NCBI RefSeq assembly: GCF_007860175.1
Contig: NZ_SJPX01000002.1
Span: forward strand, 744,001 to 808,000
Source: Rubripirellula reticaptiva
GTDB taxonomy: Bacteria; Planctomycetota; Planctomycetia; Pirellulales; Pirellulaceae
DNA length: 64,000 nt
Direction of reading: 5' to 3'
Positions 56,460-64,000 of this stretch are shown here, piece after piece (positions within the stretch are counted from its first letter, which is position 1; every line of letters starts with the position of its first letter). Under the pieces are notes generated by a model. The model saw only the letters and a program-made list of their open reading frames with translations. It was not told the origin of the DNA and searched no databases. A program made the translations under genes and the position numbers.

Positions 56460-56778
56460 GGTTCGCTTTCTAAGAGAGTTGAACGATTGGATTACTGAGG
56501 GATGAACGAAAAGTAAGTGTCCGACTACTTTTGTGAGTAGCCCCGGGAGTTGCGTGAAGCACGAAAGTGGCCAGTTCACGGCAAAAGGCGTCGGAAACTT
56601 GGTTCGTTCTCTTGGAATTTCGCGGAACGGAGCATCGTGGATGCAAGGTTACCCGCAAGCGATCCTAGTGATTCGCCTGCAGTTTAGCTGGGCATCACAC
56701 CCTCGTGGAAAAGTGTCAGAAACGGCTGGTCTCTTTGCAAAACCAGCACCACGGATCTCGTCAAACCACGAAGCTTTA
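56460..56778. other. Intergenic stretch without recognised gene
   Basis: Nothing beyond short, unsupported reading frames was seen between the GntP gene and the DUF1559 gene, both on the minus strand. The GntP promoter probably lies here, but no clear -35/-10 was identified. Confidence 0.35.
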
Positions 56779-58002
56779 TTAAAAATCTTCGTCGATGGTT
56801 TCTTTGGACGCTCGAGTTCCCAGCGCGCCCCACAATCCGAACGGACTCGGCGATCCGGGCGGCGTGGTACTGCTGACTTCCGATGACAGTGCTCGATAGT
56901 AGATGGTCGGCGTCGTCGACGTCCCCGCTTCGATCGAATCAGTCACGAATCGAACGGATCCGTCGCAAAGCGACACGTGAACACCGCCGTTGTGCTGGCT
57001 GCTTGGCGGTGCCATTCCATAGGTGTCACTGCTGCCGACCAAGCAAACTTCCGCATTGGGCGGCAAGATGGTATTCATCTGAGTTTGCAACGTATGCAAA
57101 TCAGCCCAACGGCTGCCTCGTTCGCTAAACGTGACGTTTGCCGCAGCGGTCCAAAAACGCGGACGCAGAGGATCGATGTAACCAATATCCTGACAGCGTT
57201 TGGGGTTGTTGGCGACTTGGACAAATCCACCTTTAGCGTTAGTGAAACTGACGCTTCGTTTATCTCGGTCCGTCAATCCGGAAATGATTTCGCCAAACAT
57301 GATGGTGTTGGACAATCCATCAGTCATGTCGCGAAATTTCATCGACTTTCGCGTTACAAAAGCACCACGCATTCCGCTTCGAACACGCTGCATTTGCCGC
57401 GCATCAGTTTCATACTCCCATCGATTCGCGCCAGTGTTCCAAATCGTCGCGCCTTCCTCGGCATCATAAAATGCGTCGCCCGTGCAGCAGGCATAGTTCG
57501 TACGGCCGAGCGCCGGCAATCCAAATCCGGGATCACTCGGACACCGGAACGTTGGAACGTCCGTCGCCCAAGGTGGATAGCTGCCAAGGGTGGGACGTGG
57601 CCCGAACGCGGGCCAAACATCGCCGTCGGGTTCGTTTAGCGGGTTGCTAACCATTTCCCACATCGCTTGCTGTTCCACGAATGGCAGAAGGCCAACCAGA
57701 TAGCTAAGTTCAAGTCGCGTGAATCCTCGCCCGTCGGTCCGAATTGCTGCGCCAGTCGAATTTTCGAACTCGTTTGTTGGGCCGCCACCGTGAATAGGTA
57801 GCTGCTTGTAGGCCGAATGGTAATTGTGCAGCCCCAAAGCGATCTGTTTCGCGTTGTTACTGCAACTCATTCGACGCGCTGCTTCGCGAGCCGCTTGCAC
57901 GGCCGGCAAGAGCAAACCGACCAAAATTCCAATGATCGCGATAACGACTAGCAATTCGACCAACGTGAACGCCGGTCGAATGAAACGGTGTGAATTCGTC
58001 AT
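56779..58002 (-). CDS. DUF1559 prepilin-like protein
   Basis: A 407-residue DUF1559 family protein. The ATG at 58002 has AGGAG 10 nt upstream. AFTLVELLVVIAIIGILVGLLLPAVQAAREAARRM is a type IV prepilin/pseudopilin N-terminal helix with the methylated Phe and Glu at +5. SNNAKQIALGLHNYHSAY and the C-terminal HNGGVHVSLCDGSVRFV are hallmarks of the family, which is hugely expanded in planctomycetes. It is probably a surface or pilus-associated protein. A small lipoprotein gene lies 62 bp upstream on the same strand, an arrangement common for this family. Confidence 0.93.
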   Translation of the reverse strand: MTNSHRFIRPAFTLVELLVVIAIIGILVGLLLPAVQAAREAARRMSCSNNAKQIALGLHNYHSAYKQLPIHGGGPTNEFENSTGAAIRTDGRGFTRLELSYLVGLLPFVEQQAMWEMVSNPLNEPDGDVWPAFGPRPTLGSYPPWATDVPTFRCPSDPGFGLPALGRTNYACCTGDAFYDAEEGATIWNTGANRWEYETDARQMQRVRSGMRGAFVTRKSMKFRDMTDGLSNTIMFGEIISGLTDRDKRSVSFTNAKGGFVQVANNPKRCQDIGYIDPLRPRFWTAAANVTFSERGSRWADLHTLQTQMNTILPPNAEVCLVGSSDTYGMAPPSSQHNGGVHVSLCDGSVRFVTDSIEAGTSTTPTIYYRALSSEVSSTTPPGSPSPFGLWGALGTRASKETIDEDF

Positions 58003-58064
58003 CACAGGGTTACTCCTAGTCGTAAGATCGTCGATCGAGATTCGTCTGTTCACACGTCTTCAGA

Positions 58065-58235
58065 TCACTCTTCTTCAATCACAGAGCTTTCTTGTTCAAT
58101 CTGATTTGCCATATCTTCAAAGGACAACTCAGACGTCTCTTGCACCTGTCGCGGCGAATCACCACCACAGCCTGAGATCAAAGAAAGAAAAACGCTTCCA
58201 GCGAAAAGACACCCTAAAAACCTGACCGCAATCAT
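58065..58235 (-). CDS. Small lipoprotein (56 residues)
   Basis: A short gene too small for usual length cut-offs. The ATG at 58235 is preceded by GAGG 9 nt upstream. The product has a basic start (MIAVRF), a hydrophobic core (LGCLFAGSVFLSL) and the lipobox LISGC with Cys23, followed by GGDSP and an acidic C terminus (SVIEEE). It would be a lipid-anchored protein with only about 33 mature residues. It precedes the DUF1559 gene by 62 bp on the same strand, so the two are probably co-transcribed. Function is unknown. Confidence 0.8.
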   Translation of the reverse strand: MIAVRFLGCLFAGSVFLSLISGCGGDSPRQVQETSELSFEDMANQIEQESSVIEEE

Positions 58236-58322
58236 CGAATCGACCTCAAGCGTCTAATGAGTGAACAGATATGCCCCTGATCGTAACGGTTGTCGAATCA
58301 ATGAAAAGCATTTTTCGTGTAC

Positions 58323-58634
58323 TCAACGGAAAAAATTAACACTTCGATTGATCGTCCAGCTGATTCCAGCTGTGACTGCGACGTTGACGATTACGCAAGC
58401 CACGAAGCGGATCCGATACGACATCTTGTACGTTTTATGCCGCAGCAAACGACTTGCGATCAGCCCACCGGGCCATCCGCCGACAAGACTCCAGATGAGC
58501 AATGTATTCTCGGGCGTCCGTCTGTCGTTTCGCCCCGCCGCCCGTTTGTCTCTCGCGTACAGCCAGGCAGTGACCAAACTAGCGACCACTGTCCAGATCG
58601 CCAGTGCTGTTAAGATGCTTGATAAAAGCCCCAT
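58323..58634 (-). CDS. DUF1294 small membrane protein
   Basis: A 103-residue inner-membrane protein. Helix 1 covers about 4-26 (LSSILTALAIWTVVASLVTAWLY), followed by YARDKRAA and the conserved NTLLIWSLVGGWPGGLIASRLLRHKTYK segment, then a last helix (FVACVIVNVAVTAGISW). This is the DUF1294 pattern, although here the cold-shock domain often attached to it is absent. Function is unknown. It is transcribed away from the helicase gene, whose start lies 49 bp beyond. Confidence 0.88.
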   Translation of the reverse strand: MGLLSSILTALAIWTVVASLVTAWLYARDKRAAGRNDRRTPENTLLIWSLVGGWPGGLIASRLLRHKTYKMSYRIRFVACVIVNVAVTAGISWTINRSVNFFR

Positions 58635-58683
58635 TCGTTAGTATCCCGTTCTCACTACCTAAGTCTCACTGAAATCTGACCGC

Positions 58684-60633
58684 ATGCCCAACGGATCGAA
58701 AAACACGCCTGCTCGAAAAGCGAACACGAAGCGACCGCCATCGCTCGATCACGCCATCACCGTTGATGCATACTTTGACACGCTGGCTGATTGGTTGGAA
58801 CGGGAGGCCGAGGCGGAACGCGAGCGGATGGTCCGTCGGCGCCAGATCCGCGACCAAACGAACGTCGAACGCACTGGTGAAACCCTGGTTCGGATGGACC
58901 TGCTGGACCACAACACGGGCTTGGCGGGACGCTTGGTGCTGGATTTTGGAAAACCGGGTGAGAAACCGCTGCCACAAAATCGGCTGAAGGTTGGATCGCC
59001 CGTCGTCGTGTCGGACAACGCAAATCCAGCCGACAAGGGTGTCCCCGGCGTCGTCAGCGCACGCCGCCCCCATACCCTGCAAGTCGCCGTCGACGTTTGG
59101 CCAGAAGGCGATCGATTTCGCATCGATTTATCACCTGACGAAACGACTCGCCGCCGCCAAGTGGCCGCGATGGCACGAGCCCGTGACGCAAGCGGACGAG
59201 CGAAGACGCTACGCGATGTGCTGATCGGGACGAGGCCACTGCGATTCAGCGAACCCAAAGAAGTCGATTTCTTAACGTCGCTGAACCCACCCCAACAAGA
59301 CGCTGTCCGGTTCGCCTTGTCGGCCAAAGACGTCGCCATCATCCACGGTCCACCCGGCACCGGCAAAACAACAACACTTGCCGAAATCATTTACCAATGC
59401 GTTCTGCGCGGCGAGCGCGTCCTAGCCTGTGCGTCGAGCAACACAGCCGTCGACAATTTGCTTGAGCGCTTGGTCGCGATGTTGCCGCACGTGCTTCGCG
59501 TCGGGCATCCGGCGAGAGTATTCGAGGCCTTGCGCGGTCACACGCTAGACGAACTAGTTGATGCTGATCCGTCCAACGAAGTCATTCGTGATATCCGCCG
59601 CGAAATCCAAGGGCTGATGAATGCGGCCTCCAAAGACTTTCGCGGCAAGAGCGGACATCGACAGCGACGCGAAATCCAAGCCGAGGCCAACCAACTACGC
59701 AGCCAAATCCGAGCGATTGAACGATCTATCATCCGCGGCGTGCTGGACCGATCTGACGTCGTTTGCACGACAACCACAATCGATGACGACTTGCTGGGCG
59801 ATCGTGAATTCGACACGGTGGTGATGGACGAAGCTTGCCAAAGCACGCTGCCAAGCATTTGGCAGGCTGTTATGCGAGCCGACCGGTTGATCCTGGGCGG
59901 CGACCACCAACAATTGCCGCCAACCGTATTGTCGAACGAAGCCGCAGGCGCAGGCCTGCGAGAATCTCTGATGCAGCGAATGGTCAACCGAGATGGCGAA
60001 GAAGTCTTCCGACGATTGACTGTCCAATACCGCATGAACGAATCGATCATGCGTTTTTCGTCGGACATGTTTTACGACAGTTCGTTAGTTGCCGATGCGT
60101 CGGTCAAGGCACATCGCCTGTGTGACCTCAAAGGTGTCGACACGACGTCACTGACCGAAACGCCGCTGATGTTCATCGACACCGCCGGCGCCGAATTTGA
60201 CGAAGAGCTAGAACCGGACGGCGAAAGCAAACGCAACCCAAAAGAAGCGAATCTAGTGGTCAACTTGGTGCGAGAACTGTTTCAAGCGGGCATCTGCGCC
60301 AATCAAATTGCCGTCATTGCTCCCTACGCCGCGCAAGTACGCTTATTGCGGAATCGACTGGATGCACCGGAGCTGGAAATCGACACGGTTGATGGATTCC
60401 AAGGCCGCGAAAAAGAAGTCGTGATCATCACGATGACGCGCAGCAACTCGATCGGCGAAATTGGATTCCTGGCAGACACACGGCGAACCAATGTGGCGTT
60501 GACCCGCGCGAAACGGAAGCTGATTGTGATCGGCGACAGCGCAACCTTGGGCATCAACGGATTCTACGAGTCAATGCTCGAGTACTTTGACAAAGCGGAT
60601 TCTTATCGTTCGGTATTTGAGTTCGACTCTTAA
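58684..60633 (+). CDS. SF1 helicase of the IGHMBP2/UPF1 type
   Basis: A 649-residue cytoplasmic ATP-dependent DNA/RNA helicase of superfamily 1B. An N-terminal beta-barrel-like region (about 70-185) precedes the two RecA domains. GPPGTGKTT (222-230) is Walker A, VVMDEACQ (Asp382, Glu383) Walker B, GGDHQQLPPTV motif III, VQYRMNE motif IV, DTVDGFQGREKEVVII motif V and RRTNVALTRAKRKLIVIG motif VI. The length and motifs fit bacterial homologues of SMUBP-2, thought to act in nucleic-acid metabolism. It is followed after 62 bp by the aminotransferase gene on the same strand. No defence-system partner was seen nearby. Confidence 0.94.
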   Translation: MPNGSKNTPARKANTKRPPSLDHAITVDAYFDTLADWLEREAEAERERMVRRRQIRDQTNVERTGETLVRMDLLDHNTGLAGRLVLDFGKPGEKPLPQNRLKVGSPVVVSDNANPADKGVPGVVSARRPHTLQVAVDVWPEGDRFRIDLSPDETTRRRQVAAMARARDASGRAKTLRDVLIGTRPLRFSEPKEVDFLTSLNPPQQDAVRFALSAKDVAIIHGPPGTGKTTTLAEIIYQCVLRGERVLACASSNTAVDNLLERLVAMLPHVLRVGHPARVFEALRGHTLDELVDADPSNEVIRDIRREIQGLMNAASKDFRGKSGHRQRREIQAEANQLRSQIRAIERSIIRGVLDRSDVVCTTTTIDDDLLGDREFDTVVMDEACQSTLPSIWQAVMRADRLILGGDHQQLPPTVLSNEAAGAGLRESLMQRMVNRDGEEVFRRLTVQYRMNESIMRFSSDMFYDSSLVADASVKAHRLCDLKGVDTTSLTETPLMFIDTAGAEFDEELEPDGESKRNPKEANLVVNLVRELFQAGICANQIAVIAPYAAQVRLLRNRLDAPELEIDTVDGFQGREKEVVIITMTRSNSIGEIGFLADTRRTNVALTRAKRKLIVIGDSATLGINGFYESMLEYFDKADSYRSVFEFDS

Positions 60634-60695
60634 CGGCGAGAAAACTGACCGGCCCACAAAGTTCAATTGAATCTGCACGAATGGAAACGAGACAC

Positions 60696-61982
60696 ATGAG
60701 TTGGGAACTATCTGAATTTGGCGAGCGTCTGGCTTGCGGTAGCGGAATTGGCGAGTTGATGGACGACTTGGGCCACGCAATCGCAATAGGCGGTGACCGC
60801 ATCTGCATGCTCGGCGGTGGTCAACCGGCGCACATCCCCGAAATCGATGCTGTGTGGCGACGCCGCATCGAAGAGATCTCTGCCGTGCCCGGCGAACTCG
60901 AGCATTCGCTCGGCAACTATGAACCACCGGTTGGAAACGCGGCGTTTCGACTTGCGCTAGCAGAAATGTTTCAACGCAACTTTGGCTGGAAAATCGGCCC
61001 CGAAAACATCGCAGTCACGCCGGGCGGACAATCGGCTTTCTTCTTCATCCTCAATGCACTTGCCGGCCGATTCAGCGATGGTCGCACTAAGAAAGTCATG
61101 CTGCCGGTGATCCCAGAGTACATCGGTTATGCCAACCAATCGGTCGGCGAAGATTTCTTCCACGCGGTCCGGCCTCGGATCGAAAAGATCGGGAAGCACC
61201 GTTTCAAATACCGAGTCGATTTCGAACAACTAGAAGTCACCGACGACATTGCTGCGATCTGCGTATCGCGTCCCACCAACCCCAGTGGGAACGTACTCAC
61301 TGACGAGGAGATCGACCATCTCGCAAACCTGGCTCGTCAGCACAACATCCCGCTGATCATCGATGGTGCTTACGGCGTGCCTTTCCCCAACGCGATCTTT
61401 ACCGACGTCACGCCAATGTGGGATGACCAGATGGTGCTGACTCTAAGCCTCTCGAAGATCGGGCTGCCGGGAACACGAACTGGCATCGTGATCGCTCGCG
61501 AGGAATTGATTCAATCCATCGCATCGATGACTTCGATCATCGGACTAGCGAACACCAATATTGGACAAACCATCGTCAAACCCTTGATCGAAACGGATGA
61601 GTTGCTGCGACTATCCAACGATGTGGTGCGACCGTTTTATCTCCAAAAATCGATCGACGCGATTGCAATGGCCGAAGAAATTTTCGACGACGCGACTCCC
61701 TATCGGATTCACCGAAGCGAAGGTGCGTTCTTTCTGTGGATGTGGTTCGAAGATCTGCCGATCACAGCGACCGAACTGTACGAACGCCTCAAACGTAGAG
61801 ACGTCTTAATTGTGCCTGGCAACTACTTTTTCTTTGGCGATCAATTATCCGCCGATAAGGCCAAACCGTGGCCTCACCGCGACCAGTGCATCCGAATGAC
61901 TTTCACGATGCCGGAGGAAAAGGTGCGAAAAGGGCTTGAAACGATCGCGGACGAAGTCCAGCGTGCCTATCGATCCAAATAG
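60696..61982 (+). CDS. avtA: Valine-pyruvate aminotransferase-like enzyme (AvtA type)
   Basis: A 428-residue cytoplasmic PLP enzyme of aminotransferase class I/II. The ATG at 60696 is preferred to 60681, since GGAAACGAG precedes it and the N terminus then matches E. coli AvtA. GIGELMDDLG and MLGGGQPAHIPE are typical of AvtA, PEYIGYANQS lies in the active site, RPTNPSGN is the family motif, and SLSKIGLPGTRTG places the PLP lysine at Lys254. AvtA transfers the amino group between alanine and 2-oxoisovalerate to make valine. The symbol is given on overall resemblance; substrate range is not proven. Confidence 0.85.
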   Translation: MSWELSEFGERLACGSGIGELMDDLGHAIAIGGDRICMLGGGQPAHIPEIDAVWRRRIEEISAVPGELEHSLGNYEPPVGNAAFRLALAEMFQRNFGWKIGPENIAVTPGGQSAFFFILNALAGRFSDGRTKKVMLPVIPEYIGYANQSVGEDFFHAVRPRIEKIGKHRFKYRVDFEQLEVTDDIAAICVSRPTNPSGNVLTDEEIDHLANLARQHNIPLIIDGAYGVPFPNAIFTDVTPMWDDQMVLTLSLSKIGLPGTRTGIVIAREELIQSIASMTSIIGLANTNIGQTIVKPLIETDELLRLSNDVVRPFYLQKSIDAIAMAEEIFDDATPYRIHRSEGAFFLWMWFEDLPITATELYERLKRRDVLIVPGNYFFFGDQLSADKAKPWPHRDQCIRMTFTMPEEKVRKGLETIADEVQRAYRSK

Positions 61983-62062
61983 AATCCGATGGATAATTCC
62001 TTCGAATCGCAAGCTATAATACGCGTCCCCATTTTGACTCCTCATGCCCCAAGGCTCAGCTG

Positions 62063-62980
62063 ATGTCGACACCGCAAAATCAAAATCAATCACAATCGTC
62101 TGGCCAAGTTAGTCGCCGCGGCATGATGATGGCAGCCGTTGCAAGTGCAGCCGTCACCGGCGTCGCATCGGCACAGGAATCGGCTGCTGCGACCACCCAA
62201 AACGCCACCGCCTCGGTCGATGCCAAACAGGGCCGACTGAATCAATCGGTTTGCAAGTGGTGCTTCCCGAAAATGTCGCTCGAAGACTTGGCGAAAGAAG
62301 CAGCGTCGATGGGAATGGTCGGGATCGACCTGCTAGATCCGCCCGACTTCCCAACACTAAAGAAGCACGGCTTGATCTGTACGATGGTTCAATCGCATTC
62401 ACTAAGTAATGGATTGTGCGACACGAAGTTCCATGACAATTGCATCGAAAAAATTTCTGCGGCAATCGAAGCGACTTCCGCCGAAGGTTGGAAGAACGTA
62501 ATCGTCTTCAGTGGTAACGCGCGTGGCACCGATCGCGAAACCGGCATGAAGAACTGTGTCGATGCGTTAGCCAAAGTCGTACCGCTTGCCGAAAAAGCGG
62601 GCGTGACACTGCAAATGGAACTGCTAAATAGTAAGGTGAACCACGCCGACTACATGTGCGACAACAGCAAGTGGGGCGTCGAACTGGTCAAGCGAGTCGC
62701 CAGCGACAACTTCAAACTTTTGTATGACATCTACCACATGCAAATCATGGAAGGTGACATCATTCGCACCATTCAAGAAAACCACAAGTATTACGGTCAC
62801 TACCACACCGCCGGAAATCCAGGTCGCCACGAACTGGACGATTCACAAGAATTACTGTATCCACCGATCGCAAAAGCGATCGCCGACACCGGCTTTGACG
62901 GCTACTTCGCCCACGAGTTCTTGCCAGTCCGCGATCCGATGGCTGGACTGCGTGACGCCGTCAAGCAGTGCATCGTCTAA
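62063..62980 (+). CDS. Tat-exported hydroxypyruvate isomerase-like TIM barrel
   Basis: A 305-residue member of the AP-endonuclease-2-like sugar isomerase/epimerase superfamily. VSRRGMMMAAVASAAVTG (Arg18-Arg19) is a twin-arginine signal, so it is probably exported. KWCFPKMSLEDLAKEAASMG, LQMELLNSKVNH (metal-ligand Glu), LYDIYHMQIMEGD (Asp and His), YGHYHTAGNPGRHEL (His, Arg) and YFAHEFLP (Glu) follow the hydroxypyruvate isomerase pattern. Cytoplasmic Hyi interconverts hydroxypyruvate and tartronate semialdehyde; exported planctomycete members may act on keto-sugars. It lies 80 bp after the aminotransferase gene. Confidence 0.88.
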   Translation: MSTPQNQNQSQSSGQVSRRGMMMAAVASAAVTGVASAQESAAATTQNATASVDAKQGRLNQSVCKWCFPKMSLEDLAKEAASMGMVGIDLLDPPDFPTLKKHGLICTMVQSHSLSNGLCDTKFHDNCIEKISAAIEATSAEGWKNVIVFSGNARGTDRETGMKNCVDALAKVVPLAEKAGVTLQMELLNSKVNHADYMCDNSKWGVELVKRVASDNFKLLYDIYHMQIMEGDIIRTIQENHKYYGHYHTAGNPGRHELDDSQELLYPPIAKAIADTGFDGYFAHEFLPVRDPMAGLRDAVKQCIV

Positions 62981-63040
62981 ACCGTTGGATCGATGAAAAG
63001 CGTTTTCGCGATCCGGTGCATTGGTTGGTCACTACTCCAC

Positions 63041-63067
63041 AAACCGCCCCTCTAGTGAGGGCGGTTT
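63041..63067 (+). terminator. Rho-independent-like terminator
   Basis: AAACCGCCCCTC and GAGGGCGGTTT pair with one bulged C around a TAGT loop, ending in T residues (GGTTTATC). It lies 61 bp after the stop of the isomerase-like gene. Confidence 0.7.
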
Positions 63068-63218
63068 ATCAAATTGGCTCGTTGGCGAGTTGCATTTCCC
63101 AGTTACTTGTGCTTGAATCGGAGCTTCCAAGAAGCGTCCGTGCTGCATGGCTGATCGGTTGACACAAGCAATTTGCAGCGGGAACAGATGATTCATATCT
63201 AGATTGAGTTTTTTCAAC

Positions 63219-63653
63219 ATGAGTGCAGACCGCAACATCACCCGTATCGAACGCGTTACCACGGGCGGATATCTGATTCGCATGATGCGAAAAACTAAGA
63301 TGCACATGGAATACTTTTCGGACCGCGAATATGGCGGAAAACGAAAAGCACTGTTGGCGGCACGTAAACACCGCGACAAAATGGAAGAAAAGCTGAAGGG
63401 TTTTACTCCTAAGCAAATCGCCAACAAAGAACGATCCAACAACACGTCAGGTGTTGTCGGCGTCCGTTATGTCGAAGAAGTCGATCCGCGGTGGAAGTCA
63501 AAACCGGTCTACGGTTATTGGGTTGCCCAGTGGAGCCCCCAGCCGGGCGTGCGAAAGACACAGCGATTTTCAGTCGAAAAGTACGGCGACGACGAAGCCT
63601 ATGAGATGGCAGTCAAAGCCAGAAACAAAGGCGTTCGATCGATGGGCAAGTAG
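63219..63653 (+). CDS. AP2-domain-like DNA-binding protein
   Basis: A 144-residue protein starting at the ATG at 63219; an in-frame TTG at 63204 is less likely. The C-terminal part (NNTSGVVGVRYVEE, GYWVAQWSP, RKTQRFSVEKYGDDEAYEMAVKAR) follows the AP2/ERF DNA-binding pattern found in bacterial and phage homing endonucleases. The N-terminal part (GGYLIRMMRK, MEYFSDREYGGKRKALLAARKHRD) looks like a second, diverged copy of the same fold. No nuclease motif is present, so it may be a regulator or a domesticated remnant of a mobile endonuclease (inference). It has its own upstream gap, with a terminator at 63041, and faces a convergent helicase gene. Confidence 0.75.
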   Translation: MSADRNITRIERVTTGGYLIRMMRKTKMHMEYFSDREYGGKRKALLAARKHRDKMEEKLKGFTPKQIANKERSNNTSGVVGVRYVEEVDPRWKSKPVYGYWVAQWSPQPGVRKTQRFSVEKYGDDEAYEMAVKARNKGVRSMGK

Positions 63654-63689
63654 CCTGCCGGAACGAATCGCGTGGGACGATCACCTGCG

Positions 63690-63703
63690 CCGTTTGAAAA
63701 CGG
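63690..63703. terminator. Short hairpin between convergent genes
   Basis: CCGTT-TGAA-AACGG is a 5-bp stem with a tetraloop, followed by TTTGCTAG. It lies in the 54-bp gap between the AP2-like gene and the helicase gene end. Stem length is modest. Confidence 0.35.
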
Positions 63704-63707
63704 TTTG

Positions 63708-64000
63708 CTAGTCGCAACGAAACTTGATTGCGATGGGTGCCTCCATTGGATTCTTCTCGGCCACAGGCTCAGACGGTTCGCCCATCCAAGCGGGATCACC
63801 GCTTTCGAAAAGAACGGTCTCGCCTTGGGTTGGATCCTCTTTGCACCCAAGCGCGTGATAGATCAATGACGATGGCGTTCGGTTTTCGAATGCCGTTTTC
63901 TTGGGTGGCTGAATCACCATCCGCAGCGACTGCCGAGCGCGCGTCATCGCAACATATAGCAAACACATCGCCTCGGTCATCGATCCTTCGGCTTGCATCC
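63708..64000 (-). CDS. UvrD/AddA-type helicase, C-terminal end (5' part outside window)
   Basis: Only about 97 C-terminal codons are inside the window; the frame is open at 64000. CLLYVAMTRARQSLRMVI is the UvrD-family motif VI, with the conserved arginines, as in UvrD, RecB and AddA. SSLIYHALG and the acidic, Pro-rich tail follow. Which of the subfamilies it belongs to cannot be told from this piece; the SLIYHALG segment after motif VI is compatible with RecB/AddA-like exonuclease subunits. Confidence 0.75.
   Translation of the reverse strand, partial: MQAEGSMTEAMCLLYVAMTRARQSLRMVIQPPKKTAFENRTPSSLIYHALGCKEDPTQGETVLFESGDPAWMGEPSEPVAEKNPMEAPIAIKFRCD

Noticed and set aside
58684-60633. Helicase as part of a defence island
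   Set aside because: Neighbours are an aminotransferase, a DUF1294 protein and an isomerase-like protein; no nuclease, methylase or other defence partner is present.
1-64000. tRNA, rRNA, CRISPR arrays, insertion sequences or prophage
   Set aside because: No cloverleaf, repeat-spacer pattern, transposase, integrase or phage structural gene was recognised by reading the sequence.

Overview
The window looks like a chromosomal segment of a marine planctomycete, most likely of the Rhodopirellula/Pirellulaceae type. This is inferred from the gene content: dense families of secreted S1 sulfatases, a PSCyt1/DUF1549/DUF1553 cytochrome-like protein next to a DUF1501 Tat protein, a DUF1559 prepilin-like protein, DUF1080 domains and GntP/PhoD-type genes. 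No rRNA, tRNA, CRISPR array, transposase or phage gene was seen.

Positions 1-46000 form one large sulfated-polysaccharide degradation region with 16 S1 sulfatase genes. Two minus-strand units lie on the left. One runs from 3178 to before position 1 (GH29 alpha-L-fucosidase, then a sulfatase cut by the window edge). The other runs from 11644 to 3464 (putative glycoside hydrolase, then four sulfatases). Both are preceded by the same arrangement of three identical 10-mers, TGTCGCATTT, with nearly equal spacing and distance to the start codon. This is the clearest undescribed-looking signal in the window: a candidate operator array that would co-regulate the two units. A divergent gene at 11987 (DUF4832-type) shares the second array.

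A plus-strand run at 13965-31921 holds ten closely spaced genes: a GH2-N/DUF1080 chimera, six sulfatases, a jelly-roll plus beta-propeller GH43-like protein, a Tat-exported Gfo/Idh/MocA oxidoreductase and a GH86-like agarase/porphyranase. It is followed by a frameshifted jelly-roll domain remnant (32052-32650), one more sulfatase (33008), an ornithine cyclodeaminase-family enzyme and a two-CBS-domain protein. Next come an MFS sugar porter and an overlapping PfkB sugar kinase. Three coupled minus-strand sulfatases (44089 to 39270) and a single one (45840 to 44452) close the region. The enzyme set (fucosidase, GH86, GH43-like, exported oxidoreductase with DUF1080, many sulfatases) suggests extracellular or periplasmic desulfation and cleavage of a fucose- and galactose-containing algal polysaccharide. 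That is inference; the actual substrate is not readable from the sequence.

Positions 46000-56500 (minus strand) carry a PhoD-like phosphatase, a DUF1501 protein, a PSCyt1/DUF1549/LamG/DUF1553 protein, a lactonase-PhoD fusion and a GntP-family permease whose reading frame is broken by a single in-frame TGA. Positions 56700-64000 are ordinary genome: a DUF1559 protein with a 56-residue lipoprotein gene upstream, a DUF1294 membrane protein, a UPF1/IGHMBP2-like SF1 helicase, an AvtA-like aminotransferase, a Tat-exported hydroxypyruvate isomerase-like TIM barrel, an AP2-like protein, and the C-terminal end of a UvrD/AddA-type helicase running out of the window.
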